Shown here piece after piece: positions 1 to 9,465 of a stretch of DNA of 64,000 nt. Under the pieces are notes generated by a model. That model saw only the letters and a list, made by a program, of their open reading frames with translations, did not search any database and was not told the origin of the DNA. Positions within the stretch are counted from its first letter, which is position 1. Each line of letters starts with the position of its first letter. The translations under genes and the position numbers were made by a program. Origin of the DNA: Beaufortia kweichowensis (Eukaryota > Chordata > Actinopteri > Cypriniformes > Gastromyzontidae); NCBI GenBank assembly GCA_019155185.1, contig CM032809.1, forward strand, positions 10,003,200 to 10,067,199, in the 5' to 3' direction.

Positions 1-390
1 CGTAGCCTAGCACGTGGTCACTCTGGGAGGCACTAGCACCTGGACTCTGGTCTCGCGGCTCTGTGGAGGAAGGGACGCTTCACTGCCCTCCAGGTTCTCC
101 TAAAGAACCCCGGACTCCAGTCCGCTTCCTCTCTAAAATAAACAACAAACCGTGAAATGATGATGATGATTAATATTATTATGTGTATATATGTGAGAAC
201 TCATCTAACCTGGGCGGTTCTCCTCGGTGTCTGGAGGAGACGTCGCCTCTGCAGTGGGCGTGTGTCAGGCAGCAGTGGAGGCACTATCGGCTTCACTCTG
301 GTCCAAGCGGCCGTGGAGGAACGGGCTTCATCAGCCTTCCAAGTTCGGGCGGATGAACCCAGAGACTCCGACCCGCTTCCTCTCTAAAGC
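1..390. repeat. GC-rich diverged duplication (two units)
   Basis: Two related GC-rich units lie at about 20-140 and 265-388. Both contain a GGAGGCACTA block, a GTGGAGGAA block and end in CCGCTTCCTCTCTAAA, with many substitutions between them. Stop-free frames of 60-75 codons run on both strands, which a GC-rich unit can produce by chance. The block stands out from AT-rich surroundings and lies downstream of the first exon of the minus-strand gene, so in its presumed intron. It may be the edge of a minisatellite continuing to the left, or an old duplicated coding or transposon fragment. No family was recognised. Confidence 0.55.
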
Positions 391-610
391 ATGAAAAGAA
401 AAACAGATGTTTTATAAATGTGTATGTTATTTTCCCAAAATGTGCAATTTTAATATAGGTTTTTTTTTTGTTTTTATCTTTTCGTAACTTGTGTGTGTCA
501 TAGCGTGAAATATGTAATTAATACATTCACAGAACAGTGACAGCAATAAATAATCTAGATGAAGTAAAAGTTTGTGAAAACTTTATATTGGCTTGAGAAA
601 AGACAGAGTC

Positions 611-660
611 AGAAAGGAAGATATAAAGAAAGAAAGAAAAAGAAAGAAAGAAACAAAGTA

Positions 661-720
<60 letters not shown>

Positions 721-786
721 AAAAAAGATAGAAAAAACAAAGTAAAGAAAGAAAGGAAGAAAGAAAGAAAGAAAGAAAGAACTGTG
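611..786. repeat. (GAAA)n microsatellite
   Basis: Purine-only tract of AAAG units, nearly perfect from 660 to 720, interrupted by short A-rich pieces and then resumed. A lysine/arginine-rich stop-free frame through it is a by-product of the repeat. The flanking 391-610 and 787-988 hold nothing recognisable. Confidence 0.95.
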
Positions 787-984
787 AATAACAGATTTAA
801 AGATTGTTAAAAAGAGAGGAATGGATAGAGAGTGACATAGATTGAAAGTGTGTAATAGATAGACAAAATACAGATCAACCAGTCAGTGATCCCCTGATTA
901 AAACAGCTTATAAATCATATTAAATGATGTTTATTTGGAAAGAAAAAGTAGAAATGTTTGTGTGAGGGTTTGTATTTGCATGTG

Positions 985-988
<4 letters not shown>

Positions 989-1038
<50 letters not shown>
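989..1038. repeat. (GA)n microsatellite
   Basis: About 25 uninterrupted GA units followed by a short G run, in the presumed first intron of the minus-strand gene. Confidence 0.97.
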
Positions 1039-1041
<3 letters not shown>

Positions 1042-1360
1042 GTGGCTCATTGAATATGAGTGTATGAGATTTGTTTACATTTAAATTTTGAAAGTAAACA
1101 ATTAGCCTGAAATGCTATCAATGTAAATCTATTTTTTATTTTTTTTTTATTTTTGGGAACTTTCTCAAGTCAACACAATAATAATTGTTGAATAACTATA
1201 AACAATGTACTTGTAAGTTTATTGTGGCATGATTTTGTGGTTTCAAACATACTTTTCAAGTAGTTTGTACTTGGTTACATAGGGGAATTAACAGACGTTG
1301 TTTATCTGTTTATAGTGTTTTTGTATGTACAGTAATATGTTCAGGTTGACTTTAACTCAC

Positions 1361-1640
1361 CGTGTGTGTCCATGGTGTCCCGCCGTGTCTCTCTATCTGC
1401 CGCCAGAAAGTCGATGGAGACCCCCTGCATCCCATCGACCCCAGCCGCAGAGAGAGACGGACGCCTGGACGTGATGCTCATATGCGCTAATACAGAAACA
1501 ACACGCTGTGGAAATAAATCACTTTGTGGGTTTCTGTACTCACACACACTCGCTGGCTCTCTAAATCTCTGTGTAAAACTGCTCTGTGAGTCTCTTTGCT
1601 TTCGCTCAGATTGTCAGTCGCTCAGTCGCATCAGATGATC
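1361..1640 (-). CDS. first coding exon of an unidentified vertebrate gene (5' UTR plus 40 codons)
   Basis: Read on the minus strand, a roughly 160-base leader is followed by an ATG at 1481-1479 and 40 codons. The exon then ends at 1361 in CACACG with intron GTGAGTTAAAG, a strong donor in phase 1. The visible peptide starts MSITSRRPSLSAAGVDGMQG, rich in serine, arginine and acidic residues; SRRPSLS resembles a basophilic kinase site. There is no signal peptide or membrane segment. I chose this ATG because it is the first in frame with the open frame that meets the donor; the same frame upstream is open only through non-ATG codons. A short upstream ORF (ATG then four sense codons) lies in the leader. 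The coding part is clearly more GC-rich than the flanks. The remaining exons would lie left of the window. I do not recognise the protein. An acceptor-like TTTATTTCCACAG just upstream means this could instead be a second exon. Confidence 0.6.
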
Positions 1641-1735
1641 AGTGAATGAATAATATCAGTTGTGTAGTGCTGGATATAGTGACTGACGCGTCACGCTGTG
1701 ACCTCATAGCCTGCGTGTTCACCTTTCAACAAACA
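1641..1735 (-). promoter_or_regulatory. candidate promoter of the minus-strand gene
   Basis: Directly upstream of the leader, on the minus strand, are a TATA-like CTATATCC (1672-1679), the palindrome TGACGCGTCA (1684-1693, related to CRE/ATF sites) and TGAGGTCA (1699-1706, a nuclear-receptor or CRE-like half-site). The spacing would place initiation near 1640-1645. The motifs are seen; promoter function is inferred. Confidence 0.4.
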
Positions 1736-1739
1736 CCAG

Positions 1740-2007
1740 CTGAGGCCCAAACACACATGAAAATGTCAACATTTTGCCCCATTTAACATATTTTTATTTA
1801 TAAAAAATATATCTAAATAAAAATCTAAATAAAAATAAGAAAATGTCAGTTATTTACACCTGCTTTATTGTATAACCCACAAACACATAACACAAAGCAT
1901 TTTTATTTAATAGTTGTACATACAGTACATCAAACAAATCAAATTGAACTACTTTATTTAATGAACTGTTTTCCAAATCTATTAGAGTAAATAAAACACA
2001 ATATTTG

Positions 2008-2008
<1 letters not shown>
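1740..2008. other. AT-rich flank, no feature seen
   Basis: AT-rich upstream sequence between the candidate promoter and the TA microsatellite. It contains ATAAAAATCTAAATA-type low-complexity stretches only. Confidence 0.5.

Positions 2009-2099
<91 letters not shown>
2009..2099. repeat. (TA)n microsatellite with poly-T end
   Basis: About 38 TA units followed by 14-15 T. Such tracts are typical of fish intergenic DNA. Confidence 0.97.
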
Positions 2100-2869
2100 C
2101 AATGTTATATTTGGAATTTAGGAGAAATATTGTCAGTAGTTCACAGAATGAAACAGAAATGATTATTTTAAACTAAAATGTCTTGGATTGGTCATTTAAT
2201 TTTTCTCCAGAAAAACTGTATGCAACCTATATCTGTGGAAATATAATATAATAGAGGGCTTTATCATAACAGCTAGAAAACCATACTGTAAATTACTGCA
2301 TATTCCCATGTAGACATTTGTTATACTTGTCTGCTGTACAAGACAGATGAGCCTAAATGTTTCATGTATGTTTTGTATGATGTATGAACTATATACAAAG
2401 ATTATTCAGTGTGATCACTGTCACTTCTCCATCTCTTTTTTGGAGTCTCCGGCTGGCCAGTCCTTTGAGCAGTGCTTAACTGTAATTCATTCGTTGTGTG
2501 TGTAAGGAGTCTGAAGGAAAGTCATTTTTATTTGTATACAGTACAGTACTTGCCTCATATAGTAAATCCTCTCTCATTGATGTATATAAAAAACTGACTG
2601 ATTTCCCACTAGAGAGGAGATACCAGTGGGCTGATACCATGACGACTTTTATACTGTACAAACTTTACATTTTACCCTGTAACCCTCATCTGCCTAATTG
2701 TATGGATAGTGTTTGTCATATGCCCAGTCTTTTCCCCATTTGTTGTTTCATGCACCGCACATGTATGCAAAAGACTTCATCTGCAGAATAGAAACCACTC
2801 ACTGATACTGTCATAAACAAAATACATGTGAACCCTTGTGAAAATTACCATTTTCTATAATGTATAGTA

Positions 2870-3000
2870 ACCATTGTTTTTTTGTCGTATTGATTACCAT
2901 TGGCAAATCTGTGTTCTTTTTGTAGTAAAACCATGATTATTTTGTGGTAACCATGCTTTATAAGAACCATGGTTTTAAAACCATGACTTTAAAAATGCTT
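2870..3000. repeat. ACCATGG/ACCATGA-type interspersed repeat, fragment
   Basis: Several spaced copies of TAACCAT, AACCATG and its complement occur here, including a GGTTTTAAAACC palindrome. A similar texture recurs at 58440-58560. This matches a common fish low-copy repeat type; the family was not identified. The preceding 2100-2869 shows no gene or repeat I can name. Confidence 0.35.
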
Positions 3001-4165
3001 GTAAGGGTAATAGCACATTATTTATATTTAATCAGTTAATCAATAACCTTACAATAGTGGATTAATTTACTAGTGCACCAGTATGTGCATTGTATGAAGT
3101 ACACATTTAATTGACATTTAAAAGTCTTACCAATATTAGGCAATATTTTCATTAAATTTGTTTTGTCTAAGTTGCAACGTGTCATGTCTGAAGAGTAACA
3201 TGCATAAGCAAACAGATTGCAGGTGTTGTTATGGAAAGGTCAAATGAAAGGCCTTCTCAAACTCTGGCCCAGACGAAATATAGGACTTTTAGCAAACGTT
3301 AGGAGGTACCTAAGAGGATGTTCACAACGTACGGGGGACGTCCCCTTTTTGCTGGGCAGTATTTTACTTGATATTGGTATTACAATAGTATGTACTGCCT
3401 ATTTGAATCGCTGGTCCATATATTAGTGCTCACATAGTTATTGTTTACATTTCTGACATATTTAAGAAACATTAGACATGTTACTGAGTATTGTGATGAA
3501 TGATATCAAGTATGAGCACTGTTTTATATAGACACGCTTGTAAATCTCATCTGACTGGAATGTTTAACTGCAAATACCAGTCAAATCCATAATCGTAAAT
3601 TTGTCCCAGAATTGAGTTTTACAGCTCAGACAAACCTGTTATAAATCCCACCAAAGGCAGGGAACTGAGCTTGTGTATTCTTCCACACATGCATACAGCA
3701 GTCTGGTATTTTCCACTGCTGTTGTCAGTTCACAGCAGCCGGGGTGCCAAATGCACCTCTGTATTTCTCAGGGTTTCCTGTTATATGCATCATACCCTAA
3801 AATCTGAACTTTGATATTTTAAAACTTTGTATTGCATATTTAAATCCACACTAGCAGCTGGAAGTGTCATTCATTTTGTCTTTTGCCACCGTATTATACT
3901 GTATGCATGGCATCCCATTCAAAATAACAAACATACACAAAGCTTTTTCACTTTTTTCAGTTTACAATTATGCACTTGGCAAATGCTTTGCCTTTAACGA
4001 AACATGTGCTTGTAATTTCTCTTTATAACCACTAGGTGGTGATATTAGTTCGTAAACAAGTTGGAAAAACTAATTTGATAATCATACTGGCGAGTTCTTT
4101 AAAATGCAAAACGCATGTCCTTCGGCATGACACCGTTAAACAATTACACAGTTTCATTCCACAGA
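3001..4165. other. intergenic, nothing recognised
   Basis: Mixed-composition DNA without long open frames, paired splice sites or recognisable repeats. Confidence 0.5.
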
Positions 4166-4255
4166 TTGCAAAAGGCCACATACTAACAAGAAGAAAACAT
4201 TTTCCTATGATCCCATGCCAATCAGGACCAAACACAGCAAAACTGTATCGTTCTG
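4166..4255 (+). other. weak exon candidate
   Basis: A 90-base segment is bounded by a reasonable acceptor (TTTCATTCCACAG) and donor (TCTG then GTAAGAATA) and is open in one frame that also continues upstream to 4036. The peptide is unfamiliar. Chance pairs of this quality are expected in this much sequence. From 4256 to 4683 nothing else is seen. Confidence 0.15.
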
Positions 4256-4683
4256 GTAAGAATAAATTACTGATTTAGATCTTTGGAATAAATAATACAC
4301 CCATAAGGCCTGTTTTGTGTCTTTCTGTTTGTCTTTTCTGCTCTCTTAGGACGTTCTCATGGGGCGATTTCTTATAATCAAAACCTTGTGGATCAAATGA
4401 AGAGAGCAGACAGGGTTGTGTCAGGACAAACATGCACAGCAACATGCTCACACACATTTATAGACTAATAAAATTATGTTTTGGCATGAACCTGGAAAAA
4501 ACTATTCGTTTTCTATAAAGACGTATTTTTGACAAGGACTATAATTTACAACAAAATAACAGCACTGTAAGGTTGCATTGACATACACAGACAAACACAC
4601 ATCTGTGTTATTCCTGTTAAAACAATGTTATCCCTCCATTCGCATGCAATTCCAGATCAAAATGAACTCTTAAACTAATTAAA

Positions 4684-4940
4684 ATGTCAATAAAAGCATC
4701 ATTCTCTCCTTCTGCGGTTTGCCAGCTTGTCTCACAAACACATATCTTTAGCCACCCGCAGCCCCGCCCATCTGTCATGTCAGAGATGATCTTTACTGGC
4801 TTGCACATCTGGTTTCTCTGGCTGGCGGTGCTTGGCAGGGCCACTGGGTTCACAGCTGACGATTTTTCCCACATCCTTTTCAGCAGGGATTCTGGTAAAA
4901 CCATCCCCATGGATAGAGCTTTACCCTGCTGAGTGCTCAA
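4684..4940. other. possible conserved non-coding element
   Basis: Unusually GC-balanced block open on both strands at once (107 codons minus, 82 plus) without a convincing splice pattern. Open frames on both strands with few CpG can reflect sequence constraint or chance. No protein family was recognised. Confidence 0.2.
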
Positions 4941-5152
4941 TGCTCCAGCACTGATTGACAGGCTTAATACGGTTGTTTTGTTTATGCTGGAACTGGCAGA
5001 ATGTTAAAATCATTAAATTACATTTAGGGGAAATATTGTTATCCATAGCAAGTGTGTTTATACATTTATTTTCGGAATTCAAACCAGTGGTGTTGGTTGT
5101 GTAAGGTGTGCAAATGGAAAGTAACTACATCTAAAAATGTATTCATGTCTTA

Positions 5153-5275
5153 AAGGAATAGTTCACCCCACATGAAAATCCCTTTATCATTTACTCAGCT
5201 TCATGCCATTCCAAACCTGTATGACTTTGTATGACATTAAGAGTAAATAATGAAAGAATTCTCACTTTTATCTCT
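5153..5275 (+). mobile_element. MITE-A copy, degenerate left half
   Basis: AAAGGAATAGTTCACCCCA followed by the family's ATCATTTACTCA and ATTCCAAACCTGTATGACTT modules. It ends in a partial right half (GAGTAAATAATGA). This is a member of the palindromic element that recurs across the window. Confidence 0.75.
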
Positions 5276-5375
5276 TATGATCCTTTCTGACTACGTTCTT
5301 AGCGATAATAGTTGTTTAATATTCTTGTGGTCTACTTCTAGTCATCTTAACCACTTACTTTTAATACATTCTGGA

Positions 5376-5490
5376 TTAAATAGCTCAGCTAATACTACAT
5401 TGTGATATAAACACCAAGGTTATGGATTTAAATCCCAAAGTGCTCAACATGGACCATGGCTTTGGATAAAAAGGTCTAATAATGCACGTT
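5376..5490 (+). mobile_element. tRNA-derived SINE, degenerate
   Basis: A tRNA-like A box (TAGCTCAGCTAATACT, from 5381) and B box (GGTTATGGATTTAAATCCC) are followed at tRNA-to-tail distance by GGCTTTGGATAAAAAGGTCT, the diagnostic tail of the cyprinid-type SINE. Too diverged to be active. Confidence 0.65.
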
Positions 5491-5599
5491 CATATAATAA
5501 TATTTCTTCTATAATATACTATGATCACATTTTACTGTAAATAAATGTTTCAAAATCATCATTAATAGATAAACATATAGTGGTTGGTAACAAAATGAA

Positions 5600-5945
5600 A
5601 TGGAAGTCTTGCCACATGAGTAAATTGTTGGACCATAATATGGATTTGAAATATTTTATTCGCTTATTTGTAACCTTCTTCAAGAATTTTTTTTTTATGG
5701 GCTTTAGACACGACTGTCAACCAAGACACAGTGTTCAAACTAAACAAGCACTCAATTTGTTTTAATAATGTGTAATGTAATCTCATTTATGTTATTAATT
5801 AGGCATATTTCTCTCAAATCTTTTCATAAGTGAATTCTTTTCAAGGTCAAGTTGACTCACAGTACCCAGTCCGTGTTATTAGCTCTGAGCGGTTGAATGT
5901 CACAACTGGCCAATCAGAAGCATTCCAGAGCTACTATAAAATCTG
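5600..5945 (-). mobile_element. family H element, copy 1 (inverted)
   Basis: The reverse complement matches 21365-21660 and 9030-9325 in order: a terminal GGAATGCTTCTGATTGGCC block, AATAACAC..GGGTAC, CAACTTGACCTTGAAAA, then the GTCTAAAG..AGAAGGTT interior. Three copies with the same module order show an interspersed family. The class is unknown; no open frame survives. Confidence 0.75.
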
Positions 5946-6217
5946 ACTACTATAAATATCTTTGACAACATGTATGACAGCAACATAAAATAGGTTGACA
6001 TTCCAAATACTGTAATATTCCAAATATCTAATACACCTTAAAAAAGGCCTTATTAACGTGGTTTTATTTTCTGTGTGTATGGTGTGATTAAGGAGAGGTG
6101 AGCACTGCAGTGAGGTGACTAATTAGGGAACTTCACAGGGAGAAGAGGTGGTATGGATGCTTGTGACAATAACAAGCACCGCAGACAGGAAGGAAATCTC
6201 CAGAGCTGATCCCACAG

Positions 6218-6314
6218 CGACTCGCACCTCTGAAAGCAGAAGGAAGAATTAATGGCTTCAGTTAATGAGCACTAGCTTGCAGTGATACAGAGCAACCGTG
6301 ATTGTTTACAACAG
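6218..6314 (+). other. candidate non-coding exon
   Basis: A near-consensus donor (ACAACAG then GTAAGATTTG) closes a 97-base segment beginning after GATCCCACAG. All frames hit stops early (ATGGCTTCAG opens only seven codons), so it would be untranslated. It stands alone in the presumed intergenic interval. Confidence 0.2.
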
Positions 6315-6589
6315 GTAAGATTTGTCTGACCTATTTACATGTAAAAACGTGCAGGAAGTTTCTGTTTAATCCAATGTGGAGTTAAATTTAATTATTATTA
6401 TTATATTGCATACATAGACATATACATGTACTTTTACAAGCCACAACAGCATGCAGAGTATCTGATTTTGGTTGCATCTTAGTTTATCCCCTCTGGTTTA
6501 TCAACTAATGACTGATCAATATACAACAACCACATGTTAACTAAGGAGTAAAAATCTACTTGTCTCACAACTGTGGCTTAAACTATGAA

Positions 6590-6905
6590 GATTGAACGAC
6601 ACAGAATAGTCATATTGGGGATAATCCATGGATTTTCCATTTCCTGTTTTCAGAATGGAAAAATGTGTCCCCATCTCTTGCTCTGGGTAGACGGTCCTTA
6701 AATAGCCTCCATTAATCCTCATGCATTCATAATAACCAGCTCTCTGCCATTTTTATCAAATGAAGCCAAAGCCACAAATTACAAGCCCGTCTGGCAGATT
6801 CCTGCATGTCCCGTCCCGAGCTGAAAGGCAGAGTTGTTAAGAGTTTAATCTGGTTTCCTACAGCAGACAGTGGAAGAATTTCACACAGGATACCACTGAT
6901 CCGAA
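6590..6905. promoter_or_regulatory. possible conserved non-coding element with two TAATCC sites
   Basis: Balanced, low-repeat block with TAATCC at 6622-6627 and 6713-6718 (OTX/PITX-type homeodomain core) and an ATTAATCC..CATTCATAATAAC run. It resembles developmental enhancers in texture. Conservation is unverified. Confidence 0.3.
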
Positions 6906-7059
6906 TGTACAAATCCGAATGTACAAAAAATGTTTTAGAAACAGGTTAAATACATGTGAACGGTTTTTTACTAAGAACTGATGTTAATCTAAGCAGGTCG
7001 AAAATAAAGTACCAGGCACCAGCAAAAATGAAGATGCATCACTCCACTGTGATATTCAT

Positions 7060-7275
7060 GTAGATTTATCTACTGTATATACTGTAGTTACTGCATATTA
7101 AATATGCACTATATTGTAAATCCTGTACAATTTCTCCCACCCTCTGTACATCTTTCCCTCCCTTTCCCTTCCTCCCTCTTAAAGCGAACTCTCGGCCAGG
7201 CATCAAAGCATTTCACTGCATGTTGTACTGTGTATGATTTGTATGTGACAAATAAACTTTGAAACTTGAAACTTT
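7060..7275 (+). mobile_element. LINE-type 3' end with short tandem tail
   Basis: GCATTTCACTGCATGTTGTA, then a TGTATGTGACAAATAAACTT signal (AATAAA) and a GAAACTTGAAACTTTG tail. AATAAA followed by a short repeated tail is characteristic of fish LINE 3' ends. Only the terminal part is present. Confidence 0.55.
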
Positions 7276-7675
7276 GACAGGGTCAGACTTCTCAGAGGTC
7301 TCACAGAGAACCGGAGAGCTTTGTGAAGTTTCAGTCAGTTGCTATTCTACACGCCATGAGATACACTAAGGTTTAGCTGTAATTGTGTCTCGGGTGGGCC
7401 AAATGCAAAGCGGAAATGAGAATGGAAGTATCAGAGCTGCAGTGTGATTGGCTATTCCGTCTGATGTTTAGATGTGGAATATGATGGGTGAAAATTCCCT
7501 GCAGGAATCCATTAAGATTCAGAGAGTCTTATCAAAGCAGTGCGTTACATAAGACACTATGCTATATACAGGCCATAAATTAAGTCTTAAAATAGACAAA
7601 GTCAGCTTTTTTGCAAATATTGTATTTATTTTACTAAACACTACTAAACACTAATCAAATGTCTGAATCAAAACC

Positions 7676-7765
7676 ATGAAAAGGTTTTCATCATACCGAT
7701 AGCTCAGATGTCAAGATTTGATGGTTTAAATACCCATGTGAAGTGTTTAAAGCATGATTTTTGAT
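7676..7765 (+). mobile_element. family G repeat, copy 1
   Basis: Shares GGTTTTCATCATACCGATAG, CTCAGATGTCA and GGTTTAAATACCCATGTG, then an AAAGCATGATTTT module, with copies at 19195, 48051 and 55826. The unit runs on unclassified to about 8045, where no second copy supports the boundary. Confidence 0.7.
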
Positions 7766-8284
7766 GGTTGTACATGATAAAGGCCAACAGGTGGCAGCAT
7801 TCAGATGTATACTATAAATGTATACAAAATCACACAGCGTCCTCGCTGATTTCTGACAAGTAAAATGGACGGTTTGCATACAGTTTTCAACGTCAGTGCG
7901 TATACGTAACAGATCATCCAGCCCAATATAGCCTACGTCTTTTATTCGATCTGATCCAGATCTCCCGATGTGATGCATTTGGGTTCAAAGGCTCAGTGGA
8001 TGTTTGGTAAAACCATTTAGTAACGTTTCAGGGTTTTACACCCCTTAAGTAATTAGTAAGCATATGCTCGAAGGTTGTCTGGGGTTCTTTCATTCATTCG
8101 CAGATGTTTTCAAAAGTCTGCGTGCGATGTAAAGTGAATGTGATAATATAAAACAGACAAAAAACAGCAGAGAAAACCCTAAAAATAAATGTTAAACTGC
8201 GTAACATGTAAACCGAGAAAATTGGAGTTTGGAGCGTTGAACAGCATCCGTCTGCACTGACCATGTGTCAACACCGCCTTGGAG
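7766..8284. other. intergenic, nothing certain
   Basis: Contains CpG-bearing words such as GTATACGTAACAG and TCTCCCGATGTG but no gene or repeat signature I can support. Confidence 0.4.
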
Positions 8285-8398
8285 ACCAGATGCCATTATA
8301 ATAATAATTTATAAATAATAGATATATATAACGATAATAATAATAATAATATATTTAATAATATAATAATTTAAAAATAATTTAAATAATTGATTTAC
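8285..8398. repeat. AT-rich (ATA/AAT)n low-complexity tract
   Basis: Imperfect ATAATA repeats, abutting a GC-richer block on the right. Confidence 0.85.
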
Positions 8399-8399
8399 T

Positions 8400-8720
8400 A
8401 CAGCTCTTCCTCCCGGCTCCCTGGAGCAGGCAGCTGATTGGCTGTCTGCATCCCGCGTCAGAGGCTCCTCCACCAATCAGATGTCTCCCGGGGGCAGATG
8501 TCTGAAGTAGTAATAATATGGAATGTGCTGCATCAACACGTGCTGTCAGCTGTAAAGTGTAATAGCAAAGGCACTTGGGTTTGATGGAGGAGAGTAGGGA
8601 GAGGGTACTAGAGAGCGTGGGAGGAAAAGGGGAAAAACAGGCAGAGAGGGAGGGAGCATTAAACACTTGATGACAGGACTACAGTTTATGTAGTGAGACT
8701 AGTGCAGCCGCAGCTGTGCA
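8400..8720. promoter_or_regulatory. candidate promoter/enhancer with facing CCAAT boxes
   Basis: A GC-rich island in AT-rich DNA. CTGATTGG (8434-8441) and CCAATCAG (8473-8480) form an exact 8-base inverted repeat, each half a CCAAT box core for NF-Y-type binding. Downstream are an E box (CACGTG, within AACACGTGCTG) and a purine-rich leader-like stretch (8585-8655). No donor or coding start was identified, so the direction of any transcription is unknown. Confidence 0.35.
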
Positions 8721-8879
8721 CTCTTTCTCCATCACTTCACTAAGTGCTAAACACTATATACTGTAGTCTAAGCAAACCAATCAGACTTCAATTTTTTTTT
8801 AATAGTGAAAACTTATTGATTTACATAATTAACTATCTTGCTTGCTGTTTATCTATATATAATAAGTGTTTATTTATTT

Positions 8880-9460
8880 GGTAACACTTTACAGTAAGTT
8901 TGTTATGATTATTAATGCATTAGCTACAAACCATACTACTACAGCATTTATTAATCTTAGTTCATGTTAATTTTGGAAGTATCTGTTAAATATTATATTA
9001 ACATTATTATTATTATTATCTGTTATTAGACAGCGATTGTGACATTGTAAGGTATGTTATTCACTATAACAACCACTCAAAATAATAACACAGGCTCATC
9101 TGGGTACTGCGAGTCAACTTGACCTTAAAAAATTGTTACGTACAAATAAATTAAATCGAAATATATCTAATTAATAACATATACAAGATTAGAGTTCAAA
9201 TGATTGAACCAAATTGTGTTCATCTTAGGAAACAGTTTTTTTCTTTTTAGAAGGTTTATATTTGTTATAAATTAGCTAAATAGTCAAATATTTTTAAATC
9301 AGTATTTCATGTTCAATAGTTCACTCTTATCTTATTATTGGAATTATCAACATTAACAAAGACTAATGAAAGCTGAACTAATAAATACAATATTGTTAGT
9401 TCATGTTAGCTAATGCATTCACTAATGTTAAGAAATCCAACCTTACTGTAAACTGTTACC
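8880..9460. mobile_element. palindromic GGTAACACTTTACAGTAAG element, interrupted
   Basis: Left terminus GGTAACACTTTACAGTAAG at 8880 and right terminus at 9441-9460 are inverted repeats differing at one base of 19. Inside the ends are the family's ATTAATGCATTAG, TTCATGTTA and GCTAATGCATTCACTAATGT words in palindromic order. The middle is occupied by a family H copy, so this element is the older one. Non-autonomous DNA transposon type. Confidence 0.75.
9030..9325 (+). mobile_element. family H element, copy 2 (nested)
   Basis: GTTATTCACTATAACAAC, AATAACACAGGCTCATCTGG, CAACTTGACCTT and ATGATTGAACCAAATTG match the 21.4-kb copy in order. It lies within the 8880-9460 palindrome. Confidence 0.7.
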
Positions 9461-9465
9461 ATTTG

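Noticed and set aside
574..810. Lysine/arginine-rich open frame over a purine tract
   Set aside because: It is the translation of a (GAAA)n microsatellite.
4617..4940. Overlapping open frames on both strands
   Set aside because: No acceptor/donor pair and no family resemblance; kept only as a possible constrained non-coding block.
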